A stretch of 18,883 nucleotides of DNA, taken from the NCBI GenBank assembly GCA_002437575.1, contig DJQK01000080.1, positions 798-19,680 of the forward strand, written 5' to 3'. Below, in pieces: positions 1 to 6,052 of the stretch (within the stretch, counting starts at the first letter, position 1; the number at the start of each line of letters is the position of its first letter). The translations under genes and the position numbers were made by a program. The stretch is from Clostridiales bacterium UBA6388 (lineage in GTDB: Bacteria > Bacillota > Clostridia > Oscillospirales > Oscillospiraceae). Below the pieces are notes generated by a model. The model searched no databases, was not told the DNA's origin, and saw only the letters and a list, made by a program, of their open reading frames with translations.

Positions 1-10
1 AAAATGACAT
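1..10 (-). CDS. Possible start of a gene running off the left edge
   Basis: On the minus strand an ATG at 10-8 (reading Met-Ser-Phe into the edge) is preceded, six bases upstream, by GGAGG lying inside the last codons of the methyltransferase gene. The spacing is right for translation initiation, so a downstream gene of the same operon probably begins here. Only three codons are visible, so nothing can be said about its product. Confidence 0.35.
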
Positions 11-11
11 A

Positions 12-626
12 TCACACCTCCGATTTCACACACTCAGCATAGGTCAGCGGAAAGGACGCTTTCAGCACAGCGCTTTTCCGCACCGTCCAGCCGTTCTGCC
101 GCAGAAAGCGCAGATACGCCTCGCTCGTCCACTTGCTGTGCAGAGGAAAGCCTGCCAGCTTCATAAAAAAGGCTTTGACCCTGCCGAAAAAAGAATTTCC
201 CGCGTGGGTGAAGGTCGGCGCAATGAGCACGCCGTCATCCTTCAGCACCCGCTTGATCTCAGCAAGGGCTTTTTCCGGCTGCGGCACGATGTGCAGGGCG
301 TTGGACACGATCACCACATCAAAGGACTCGTCCGCATAGGGCAGGCGGAACATATCCTGCACAGAAAAATGCAGCTTCGCTGAGTGATTATCCCGCTTGG
401 CCTCAAGAACCATTTGCGCAGAGGCATCCGTCGCCTCAATGTGCGCCGCCGCATTTACGATATGCCTGGCGATCAGTCCCGTGCCGGTGGCAAGCTCCAG
501 CACCGTTTTGGCCTTCACCACCGGTCGGATCATCTCATACATCCTTTCGTATGCCGCCCCGTCCTTTCGCATAAAGCGGTCATATAGGCCGGCATTCCGG
601 TCCCAGAAATTCTTGTGTTCGCGCAT
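12..626 (-). CDS. Class I SAM-dependent methyltransferase (UbiE-like)
   Basis: This 204-residue protein is a Rossmann-fold methyltransferase of the Methyltransf_11/UbiE type. The SAM-binding motif I reads VLELATGTG near residues 42-50. It is followed by an acidic residue in the ATDAS segment (motif II), and motif III-like LPYADESFDVVIVSNALH covers roughly residues 95-112. The C-terminal third carries a helical cap (FFGRVKAFFMKLAGFP) seen in small-molecule methyltransferases of this family; the substrate cannot be read from sequence. I chose the ATG at 626 because AAAGGAG sits eight bases upstream of it; the ATG at 632 would be only two bases from the ribosome binding site. A GTTAG-N6-CTAAC palindrome lies just upstream (646-661), and the gene directly follows a broken AraC-type regulator in the same direction. 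The reading frame is intact, unlike its neighbours. A relative of menaquinone or phospholipid methyltransferases is possible but unproven. Confidence 0.85.
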   Translation of the reverse strand: MREHKNFWDRNAGLYDRFMRKDGAAYERMYEMIRPVVKAKTVLELATGTGLIARHIVNAAAHIEATDASAQMVLEAKRDNHSAKLHFSVQDMFRLPYADESFDVVIVSNALHIVPQPEKALAEIKRVLKDDGVLIAPTFTHAGNSFFGRVKAFFMKLAGFPLHSKWTSEAYLRFLRQNGWTVRKSAVLKASFPLTYAECVKSEV

Positions 627-645
627 TGTCATCGCTCCTTTTGCT

Positions 646-661
646 GTTAGCTTTATCTAAC
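646..661. promoter_or_regulatory. Palindrome GTTAG-N6-CTAAC upstream of the methyltransferase
   Basis: A perfect 5-bp inverted repeat with a 6-bp spacer lies directly upstream of the methyltransferase ribosome binding site. The same half-sites and spacing occur at 1278-1297, so a shared regulator (TetR- or MerR-type dyad by appearance) is inferred. It also marks the point where similarity of the upstream AraC remnant ends. Confidence 0.5.
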
Positions 662-1179
662 CGGCATATCTCAAACAGCAGCTTGGACATGGCCGGAAAA
701 TCTGCCGCCGGATCGTCACACTGAAACGCGGCGGGCAGATCAAAGTATGCGTCCGGATGCTGCTTTTTCAGGTAATCCTCATAATATGCGGGAAACACCT
801 CGATCCCGACGGAGTGTACCGGGATGCGCTTGTGAATGATCGCCTTGTAATTCTGCTTGCCGCCAACAATGGTCTGAATGCTTCCTGCCGACAGCCGCCG
901 GTAAGGATTCAACTCCTCGCCGGAAATGGAGTCATATCTTGTGATGCTGATGCCTTCTGGAATATCAAAATTCAGAACAAAGTCGTCGTGGAAATAAAAA
1001 TCGTGAATTTTAATATCAAACAGATCCTTCTGCGCATACAGCCAATAGTGACCTCCGCCGAGCGCCGGGTTAGCTGCCAGCTGCTTCCTGCCGGGCTGAA
1101 CTGCTCACAGTTCGGAATCGGAGTGAAGGTGCTTTCTGGTAAGAATGGATTGTATTTTTTTGCGCAGTTCCCTGTTCAT
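662..1179 (-). pseudogene. AraC-family regulator remnant (N-terminal domain only, internal stop)
   Basis: On the minus strand an ATG at 1179 has AAGGAGT just upstream and opens a frame of 24 codons, ending in TGA at 1105-1107. The same frame then continues open to position 580 and reads as a ligand-sensing N-terminal domain of Firmicutes AraC-type regulators, with segments such as GGGHYWLYAQKDLFDIKIHD, NPYRRLSAGSIQTIVGG and IHKRIPVHSVGIEVFPAYYE. Similarity to that family is from my recollection of its style, not a search. Two lesions are visible: the in-frame stop at codon 25, and loss of the C-terminal helix-turn-helix region, since the frame changes character after LLFEICR and runs into the methyltransferase start. 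Without the DNA-binding domain it cannot act as a normal AraC activator. A fragment restarted at an internal TTG (912) is conceivable but unlikely to be functional. Confidence 0.65.
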
Positions 1180-1277
1180 GGGTACTCCTTGAAACAATTC
1201 GACTTTTCTATGCAATGATCAGTCAAATCCAAGAGCGAGCCGTTGCATTTGCTTATGGCTTCCTGTATGAGGAACCA

Positions 1278-1297
1278 CGGTTAGCGTCCTCTAACCG
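1278..1297. promoter_or_regulatory. Palindrome CGGTTAG-N6-CTAACCG, putative operator
   Basis: A perfect 7-bp inverted repeat with a 6-bp spacer sits between the divergent AraC remnant (start 1179, minus) and the transporter remnant (start about 1360, plus). Placement in a divergent promoter region and the near-identical site at 646-661 argue for an operator. No intact TetR or MerR gene lies in the window, so the cognate regulator is either elsewhere or lost. Confidence 0.55.
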
Positions 1298-1359
1298 AAT
1301 TGTATCAAAGAGCAGGCAGAAAGTCAATCTGTCTGCCGATCACAAAGGAGAACATCACT

Positions 1360-1780
1360 ATGAACCAATCATCTGTAAAAAAGGACTGACCGCGAAGGAC
1401 CTTGTGACCGTGAGAATTTTCTCGGCACTGTTTCTTGTGTTTGCCCTCGTAGGCGGCATTTTTTTCGCACCGAACCCCGTTCTGCGCTCCTTCGGCGGCA
1501 CCGGCTCCTATCTTGGATTCTTCGCTGACTCCGACGGCCGGGCAAAAACCATGCTGTCGGGCGGCACGGAGCAGTCGTATATCTGGAAAACGGTAAGATC
1601 ATCGGGGATTGGGCGCCAGAACGGTTCCGTTTGCTGTCTGCGCCAGAAGCGGCAGCGAAGGACGAACTGTATCTGCGCACTATTGCGTGGACGAAAAGAA
1701 CATTGTCTACGAGGGTGTTCCGCTGGACACTGTTGCAACGCAGTGAGATCGTATCAGATGCTGCTGAAAAAACGGTGTAA
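1360..1780 (+). pseudogene. Degenerate ECF-type transporter debris (S component start plus ATPase fragments)
   Basis: An ATG at 1360 with AAAGGAG upstream opens MNQSSVKKD and meets TGA at once. From 1388, in another frame, the sequence reads LTAKDLVTVRIFSALFLVFA followed by a hydrophobic run, which resembles the N-terminus of MptD/Trep_Strep-type ECF substrate-binding (S) components. Farther on, LSGGTEQ (about 1556-1576) looks like an ABC signature. A different frame then reads AVVYLENGKIIGDWAP (about 1573-1620), like the region after the H-loop of an ABC ATPase. No frame is open across the whole stretch, so I read this as fused remnants of an importer operon left by deletions and frameshifts. 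The family assignment rests on short motifs only. Confidence 0.45.
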
Positions 1781-1857
1781 GAGGGAATGCAGGAATAATG
1801 TAGGAACGTGCTGCTTACGATCCCTGCTTTCTGCTTTTAACAAGCGCCGAAATGCAT

Positions 1858-1876
1858 TGAAAACACTGGCTTTTCA
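1858..1876. repeat. Small hairpin sharing 17 bases with 9607-9623
   Basis: TGAAAA-CACTGGC-TTTTCA forms a perfect 6-bp stem with a 7-base loop. The 17-base string TGAAAACACTGGCTTTT recurs exactly at 9607-9623, again in a non-coding setting upstream of a gene. The rest of 1780-1937 shows no convincing coding sequence. Confidence 0.5.
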
Positions 1877-1937
1877 TAACATTTGAGATAGATCGGAATT
1901 TCCGCTGTTAAAAACACGGTATTGTGTAAAAATGTAC

Positions 1938-1966
1938 TTGTGTTCTTGATGCTTTTCGCATATGAT
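1938..1966 (+). promoter_or_regulatory. Sigma-A-type promoter of ddl
   Basis: TTGTGT (1938-1943), a 17-base spacer and TATGAT (1961-1966) lie about 45 bases upstream of the ddl start codon, with nothing else between except the ribosome binding site. Confidence 0.6.
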
Positions 1967-2009
1967 AAGAAGAAACGAAATTGCGGCATGAAAGAAAGGA
2001 GAGCCTGCT

Positions 2010-3074
2010 TTGAGAAAACGCAGCGTCTGTATCCTGTTTGGCGGCGTCTCGCCGGAGCACGAGGTGTCGCTTCGCTCGGCGGAGTCGGTTCTGAACAACC
2101 TCGACCCGGCAAAATACAACGTTTTCCCCGTGGGCATCACCCGCGAGGGGCAGTGGATCCTGTTTGGCGGCAGGGACTATTCGATGCTGTCCGCCGACAC
2201 GTGGCTTACCTGCCCGCAGAACCGGCCGGCGGCGATCTCTCCCGTGCGCGGGCAGGGGCTTTTGAGCTTTGAAAACGACTGCGTGGTGCGAGAACACATC
2301 GACGTCGTTTTCCCGCTGCTGCACGGCGAAAACGGAGAAGACGGCTCGGTGCAGGGGCTTTTGCAGCTGGCGGGGCTTTCGTTCGTCGGCTCCGGCGTCG
2401 GCGCGTCGAGCGCGTGCATGGATAAGGCGGTGACGAAGCTTCTATGCGCGCAAGCCGGCATTTTGCAGACCGACTGGCAGCTTGTGACGCAGAAAAGCTG
2501 GTCGCGCGGCGCGCAAGGCTGCATGGAAAAAGCCGAGCGGGCGTTTTCGTACCCCATGTTCGTCAAGCCCGCGGGCACAGGCTCGTCCATCGGCATCTCC
2601 AAGGCGAAAAACCGCGAAGAGCTCGAAGCGTCGATTTTAGACGCGCTGCGCTTTGACGACAAGGTACTCATCGAGGCCTTCGTCGACGGCCGCGAGATCG
2701 AGGTCGCCATGCTCGGAAACGACAGCCCCTGCGCGTCCGTGTGCGGGGAGATCGAGGCGGGCGCGGAATTTTACGACTACGAGGCAAAATATCTGGCCGA
2801 CAGCGCAAGCTTTTACGTCCCGGCACGGTTGGACAGCGAAACGGAAGAGCGCGTGCGCGAAACGGCGGTGCGCGTCTATGAGACGATGGGCTGCCGAGGC
2901 TTAGCAAGGGTTGACTTCTTTGTGCGCAGGGCGGACGACGCAGTCGTCTTCAACGAGATCAACACCATCCCGGGCTTTACGTCCATTTCGATGTACCCCA
3001 AGCTCTTCGCGGCCAGCGGCATCGCCTATCCCGACTTACTCGACAAGCTCATCTCGCTTGCACTGGAGGATTAA
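2010..3074 (+). CDS. ddl: D-alanine--D-alanine ligase
   Basis: This 354-residue cytoplasmic ATP-grasp enzyme joins two D-alanines to make the terminal dipeptide of peptidoglycan stem peptides. The N-terminal SPEHEVSLRSAE motif is the family's D-Ala1 site. Next come the ATP-grasp segments FVKPAGTGSSIGISKAK (around residues 185-205) and IEAFVDGREIEVAMLG. The omega-loop segment FYDYEAKY carries the Tyr expected of D-Ala-D-Ala rather than D-Ala-D-Lac ligases. The C-terminal metal-binding motif NEINTIPGFTSISMYPKL completes the fold. The length is normal for the family. The start is a TTG at 2010 with AAAGGAG eight bases upstream, and a promoter is visible at 1938. The downstream DUF1934 gene begins one base after its stop, so the two are co-transcribed. 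The omega-loop gives no sign of a vancomycin-resistance variant. Confidence 0.96.
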   Translation: MRKRSVCILFGGVSPEHEVSLRSAESVLNNLDPAKYNVFPVGITREGQWILFGGRDYSMLSADTWLTCPQNRPAAISPVRGQGLLSFENDCVVREHIDVVFPLLHGENGEDGSVQGLLQLAGLSFVGSGVGASSACMDKAVTKLLCAQAGILQTDWQLVTQKSWSRGAQGCMEKAERAFSYPMFVKPAGTGSSIGISKAKNREELEASILDALRFDDKVLIEAFVDGREIEVAMLGNDSPCASVCGEIEAGAEFYDYEAKYLADSASFYVPARLDSETEERVRETAVRVYETMGCRGLARVDFFVRRADDAVVFNEINTIPGFTSISMYPKLFAASGIAYPDLLDKLISLALED

Positions 3075-3075
3075 C

Positions 3076-3501
3076 ATGGTACGACCGGCACTCATTTCCA
3101 TCACCGGCACGCAGCAGCCCGAGGGCGAAGCGCCCGAAAGCATTCAGCTCGTGACCGAGGGCTCGTACTGCTATGAGCCGGGCTTCATCCGCTTTTCCTA
3201 TGTCGAGACGCAGATGACCGGCCTCGAGGGCGTTGTGACGACGTTTACGATCGAGGAAGAATCGACTGTCACGCTGACCAGAAGCGGCAAGGTCAACTCC
3301 AAAATGGTCTTCTCGCCCGGGAAAATCGACGATTCTCTGTATCAGGCGGGGCCGGGCGCGCTGCTTTTGCGCGTAGAGACGAAGAGCATTTGCGTACTCA
3401 TGAACGAAAACGGCGGCATTTTCGACCTGACCTACGGCGTTGAGGTCGAACGCACCGTCTACGGCACCAATACCTATCATATCGAAGTGCGCGTGATGTG
3501 A
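3076..3501 (+). CDS. DUF1934 (YwiB-like) beta-barrel protein
   Basis: The 141-residue protein matches the DUF1934 family of small calycin-like beta-barrel proteins found in Firmicutes (Bacillus YwiB). Visible family traits are the opening ALISITGTQ strand, the GLEGVVTTFTIEEESTVTLT core, the phrase RSGKVNSKMVFSPGK, and the closing strand FDLTYGVEVERTVYG. It has no signal peptide or membrane segment, so it is expected in the cytoplasm; its biochemical role is unknown in the family. The ATG at 3076 begins one base after the ddl stop, with GGAGG near the end of ddl as its ribosome binding site, so it is the second gene of the ddl operon. A strong hairpin follows its stop codon. Confidence 0.88.
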   Translation: MVRPALISITGTQQPEGEAPESIQLVTEGSYCYEPGFIRFSYVETQMTGLEGVVTTFTIEEESTVTLTRSGKVNSKMVFSPGKIDDSLYQAGPGALLLRVETKSICVLMNENGGIFDLTYGVEVERTVYGTNTYHIEVRVM

Positions 3502-3504
3502 GCG

Positions 3505-3545
3505 CAAAAACCGCCCAAACGAGCTCGTTCGGGCGGTTTGGTTTT
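3505..3545. terminator. Bidirectional intrinsic terminator
   Basis: A GC-rich stem (CCGCCC at 3511-3516 with GGGCGG at 3531-3536, extended inward by AACGA/TCGTT after one mismatch) is flanked by AAAAA on the left and TTTGGTTTT on the right. It therefore works as a terminator in both directions, between the convergent ddl-DUF1934 operon and the envelope operon. Confidence 0.85.
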
Positions 3546-3898
3546 CAGGAAGCCTGTTCGGGAAGAGAGATCACGCGCACATAAGACGCGTCACGCACGC
3601 CTTCGGTTTTGCACAGAGAAGAAACAATATTTTTAACTTCACGCTCGGAAAGCTGCGGGAAGGTAAGCGTGAAATCGTGCGGAACCGCGTCGTCCGCGTC
3701 CAATATGACTGCGCCGTCATACTGCGCGAGAATCGACAGCTCGTGCTCGGCCGTCAAATCGTCTTCAAAGCGCACGTGGATGCCGTTTTCATAGTCCGGC
3801 GTGCGGTTTGTGAAATAAAAAATCACAGCAATCAGCGCAGCCAGAAGGCAAATGACGAGAAGAGCGAGCTTCTTTTTAGGCGGCCTCTGTTTCTCCAT
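3545..3898 (-). CDS. Small membrane-anchored protein of unknown function
   Basis: I do not recognise this 117-residue protein. It has a basic N-terminus (MEKQRPPKKK), then one membrane helix at about residues 10-29 (LALLVICLLAALIAVIFYF), then an acidic extracytoplasmic domain of about 85 residues. With the basic end inside, the domain should face outward. The soluble part has alternating hydrophobic strands (GIHVRFEDDL, LSILAQYDGAVILDADDA, FTLTFPQLSEREVKNIVSSL) and a single Cys. The start at 3898 has AAAGGAG six bases upstream. It lies 22 bases after the pseudo-deacetylase gene on the same strand and should be translated from the same transcript, so the two products may act together at the cell surface. 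Confidence 0.75.
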   Translation of the reverse strand: MEKQRPPKKKLALLVICLLAALIAVIFYFTNRTPDYENGIHVRFEDDLTAEHELSILAQYDGAVILDADDAVPHDFTLTFPQLSEREVKNIVSSLCKTEGVRDASYVRVISLPEQAS

Positions 3899-3920
3899 AA
3901 TAAGCTCCTTTCAGGCGCAG

Positions 3921-4994
3921 TCAGGGAAGCTCGGTCGTTTCGCGCAGAAGCGCGATATTGGCGTTTGCGGCGCGAAGCACGGCAAGGTCGTTGGCCGCGT
4001 TCTGCGAGACGATCAGAAGCTGCGCAGCCGCTGTCTGCTGTGCGGCGTAGTCAGCCGAAACCGGCTCGTCGGGCTGCGTGAGAATGCGAAAATCGGTGAT
4101 CGATTCCTGCTGCCGGCTGGGGAGCAGCGCGAAGAGGGATTTGCGGCTCAAGGCCCGGCTGAGCGCGTCGTTGGCCTCTAAAAGCGCCGTGGAGACGTTT
4201 TCACAGTCGGAAGGAACGGTGAGCCCAATGACGTGCCCCGCGGCGTAGAGCGAGCGCACAAGGCTTTCATCGGCCGTGATCTCAGGGCCTGTGAGGAAGA
4301 ACGTGCCGCGAAGGCCGTATTGCTCCAGAAGCGCGGCGTTTTCCGCCATCGTCTCGGCGTTGGTGAAGGCGAGATAGACCGTTGCGGGCGGTTTCTCGGG
4401 CTCCGGCTCCTGCGTTTCGTTGGGATTTCGCTGGGGCTCCTGCTGGCCGGTCGTCTCGGGCTGGGAAGCGCCGCCGGTGTTCATCTGCTCGATGCGGTAG
4501 GAGATGAGGCTCTCGGCCTTTTCAACGAATAACGAGTCGTCATACACCTCGCTGCCGGTCGTGAAGCGCAGGATGGGGTAGCCGCCCTGGCTTTTGAGCA
4601 TCGAAACTTTCAAAGAGAAAAACGACGCGCAGTACACCAGCGGCACGTACAAAATGCCGCCGCGGAAGGTCGTAGAGACGGTCTTGACGTTGCCGTCCTG
4701 ATCGGTGACGGTGCCCTCGGCAAGATCAAAAACGAGCCGGCGCTGCCTTGTAAACAGGACGAACGTCTGCGCCTGTGCATTATATGCCGGGATGACGCCG
4801 CCGGGGGACGCATCAAAGACCGTATAGGGCACGTAAATGCCGGACGAGGACTCATAGGGAAGGGCCGTGAGCGTCAGCGGAATGGTGTCGTTGACCGCGA
4901 CAAAGAGGATATCGCCGTCTGCAAAGCCCGGCGCACTGAGGCTCACACACAATAAAAGCGCCAGCGCCGCGCACAAAAGCCGCCGCATTTTCAC
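3921..4994 (-). CDS. Secreted protein: copper-amine-oxidase-N-like domain plus degenerate NodB (polysaccharide deacetylase) domain
   Basis: The 357-residue protein starts with a signal peptide (RRLLCAALALLLCVSLSAPGFA, broken by no charge, ending near residue 25). Residues about 28-165 resemble the copper amine oxidase N-terminal (stalk) domain common in clostridial secreted proteins, with GIYVPYTVFDA and GILYVPLVYCASFF strands. A Pro/Glu/Gln-rich linker covers about 170-203. Residues 204-357 follow the NodB fold, with VYLAFTNAE where active enzymes have TFDDGP, YGLRGTFFLTG well kept, and AAGHVIGLTVPSD where the metal-binding HxxxH should be. The catalytic Asp pair and both zinc His residues are absent, so it is probably a non-catalytic glycan-binding or scaffold protein. 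The GTG at 4994 is seven bases after GGAGG, and a promoter is visible at 5023-5051. It forms an operon with the small membrane protein downstream. Confidence 0.8.
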   Translation of the reverse strand: MKMRRLLCAALALLLCVSLSAPGFADGDILFVAVNDTIPLTLTALPYESSSGIYVPYTVFDASPGGVIPAYNAQAQTFVLFTRQRRLVFDLAEGTVTDQDGNVKTVSTTFRGGILYVPLVYCASFFSLKVSMLKSQGGYPILRFTTGSEVYDDSLFVEKAESLISYRIEQMNTGGASQPETTGQQEPQRNPNETQEPEPEKPPATVYLAFTNAETMAENAALLEQYGLRGTFFLTGPEITADESLVRSLYAAGHVIGLTVPSDCENVSTALLEANDALSRALSRKSLFALLPSRQQESITDFRILTQPDEPVSADYAAQQTAAAQLLIVSQNAANDLAVLRAANANIALLRETTELP

Positions 4995-5022
4995 AAAACC
5001 ACCTCCCGGAAATTCTTCTTCC

Positions 5023-5051
5023 AGTATACCACAAAAACGGCGAGGCGGCAA
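5023..5051 (-). promoter_or_regulatory. Promoter of the pseudo-deacetylase operon
   Basis: On the minus strand TTGCCG (5051-5046), a 17-base spacer and TATACT (5028-5023) form a sigma-A promoter. The preceding TGG makes an extended -10 (TGnTATACT). It is divergent from the dCMP deaminase promoter at 5062-5091. Confidence 0.7.
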
Positions 5052-5061
5052 GGAAAATCGG

Positions 5062-5091
5062 TTGCGCGAGGCCGCGCGGCTGTGGTATACT
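5062..5091 (+). promoter_or_regulatory. Promoter of the dCMP deaminase gene
   Basis: TTGCGC (5062-5067), an 18-base spacer and TATACT (5086-5091), with TGG before the -10 as in the divergent promoter. The start codon follows at 5116, giving a leader of about 18 bases that holds only the ribosome binding site. Confidence 0.65.
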
Positions 5092-5115
5092 GACAAAAAA
5101 GAAGGGGGCGATCTT

Positions 5116-5586
5116 GTGCAGAGGATCGAAAAGGAGAACTACTATCTGGATATCGCCGAGACCGTGCTTGAGCGCTCGACGTGTCTGCGGCGGCAGTACG
5201 GCGCGATCATTGTCCGCAACGACGAAATTGTCGCCACCGGCTACAACGGCGCGCCCAGAGGCCGCAAAAACTGCTCCGATCTCGGCCGGTGCGTGCGCGA
5301 GCAGATGCAGGTCCCGCGCGGAGAGCGGTACGAGCTTTGCCGCAGCGTCCATGCCGAGGCCAATGCGATCATCTCGGCCTCAAGAAACGAGTGCATCGGC
5401 GCGGATATTTACCTCGTGGGCCACGACGCTTTGACCGGCGAAATTCTTCACGACGCGACGTCCTGCTCGATGTGCAGGCGCATGATCATCAACGCCGGTA
5501 TTTCGCGCGTCGTCGTGCGCAACACGAAAAAGGCGTTCACCGTCGTTCCGGTACAGGACTGGATCGACCAGGACGATACGCTTTGA
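5116..5586 (+). CDS. dCMP/cytidine deaminase family protein (ComEB-like)
   Basis: This 156-residue protein belongs to the zinc-dependent deoxycytidylate deaminase family, which converts dCMP to dUMP for thymidylate synthesis. The zinc and proton-transfer motif HAE is at residues 79-81 (SVHAEANAI), and the two other zinc ligands are Cys117 and Cys120 (TSCSMCRRMIINAGI). The usual PCxxC has Ser in place of Pro, a conservative variant seen in deaminases. The substrate-site signature ATGYNGAPRG at about 40-49 and the inserted loop with extra Cys (KNCSDLGRC) are typical of dCMP deaminases, which hold a second structural zinc. The GTG at 5116 lies seven bases after AAGGGGG, and the frame upstream of it crosses the divergent promoter region, so longer versions are artefacts. 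The gene is followed by a long inverted repeat. Confidence 0.88.
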   Translation: MQRIEKENYYLDIAETVLERSTCLRRQYGAIIVRNDEIVATGYNGAPRGRKNCSDLGRCVREQMQVPRGERYELCRSVHAEANAIISASRNECIGADIYLVGHDALTGEILHDATSCSMCRRMIINAGISRVVVRNTKKAFTVVPVQDWIDQDDTL

Positions 5587-5589
5587 AAG

Positions 5590-5656
5590 GGGAAACTCGG
5601 AACCGATCGCCTGCGGGCTTCGCCGGATCCTCTTGTCGATCGGTTCCGAGCTTCCC
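5590..5656. repeat. Long imperfect inverted repeat (20-bp arms) after the deaminase gene
   Basis: The left arm (5590-5609) and right arm (5637-5656) are complementary over 20 positions with a single mismatch; the core is CTCGGAACCGATCG. The 27-base loop is GC-rich. No run of T follows, so it is not a standard intrinsic terminator. It could be a stable 3' end or processing structure, or a small palindromic element. Confidence 0.7.
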
Positions 5657-5729
5657 TGAATAATTCACGGCAAAACTGGAAATGCTTGCTTCAGAGAGTT
5701 TCAAGCAGCTGAAGGAGGCAGAGTAGCTT

Positions 5730-6005
5730 ATGGTCAAGGGAATGAACCGGCAGGTGATCGTTGTACGCGCGCCGGACACGGAGCTTTTTGAGCAGGCGAT
5801 CTTTTTGCTGCGCCCCGGTGCGCAGGAGCGATGCAACGTCACGCAGGACGAATTATTAAAGCAGGCGCAGGCGGCGGCCAGAGGCTGCGTGACAGCCCAT
5901 GTTCCGGGCGGAAGGCTTCGGCTGCGGCTGCGCGACAGGCTGCTCTGGGTGCTCTCCGGCGGCGCACTGGTCGGCCTCGCGTGGGCTTTAAGCGCTTTTC
6001 TATAA
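5730..6005 (+). CDS. Small membrane protein of unknown function
   Basis: I do not recognise this 91-residue protein. Residues 1-60 look like a soluble alpha/beta domain (NRQVIVVRAPDTELFEQAIF, LLKQAQAAARG). Next comes a basic stretch (RLRLRLRDR), then one C-terminal membrane helix (LLWVLSGGALVGLAWALSAFL) that ends the protein. This makes it a tail-anchored protein with the soluble part probably in the cytoplasm. The ATG at 5730 has AAGGAGG eleven bases upstream; the in-frame ATG at 5742 is a weaker alternative. Such short proteins are common and uncharacterised in Clostridia. It ends directly at the hairpin block 6015-6280. Confidence 0.65.
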   Translation: MVKGMNRQVIVVRAPDTELFEQAIFLLRPGAQERCNVTQDELLKQAQAAARGCVTAHVPGGRLRLRLRDRLLWVLSGGALVGLAWALSAFL

Positions 6006-6014
6006 CGCAGAATA

Positions 6015-6045
6015 CCCCGGATGCAGGAAGAGCCTGTATCCGGGG
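6015..6045. repeat. Hairpin H1 (CCCCGGATGCAGG stem)
   Basis: A 13-bp stem (one G-T wobble) with a 5-base loop lies ten bases after the preceding stop codon. It is nearly identical to hairpin H2 at 6250-6280, and the two flank repeat copy A. No T-tract follows, so terminator function is uncertain. Confidence 0.75.
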
Positions 6046-6052
6046 CCAGCGT

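Noticed and set aside
2010..3074. Vancomycin-type D-Ala-D-Lac or D-Ala-D-Ser ligase
   Set aside because: The omega-loop has FYDYEAKY with the Tyr of ordinary Ddl, and no van neighbours are present.
5682..5726. A 14-codon ORF ahead of the small membrane protein gene
   Set aside because: It has no ribosome binding site of its own; its peptide more likely reflects a remnant C-terminus and is mentioned only as a hint in the findings.
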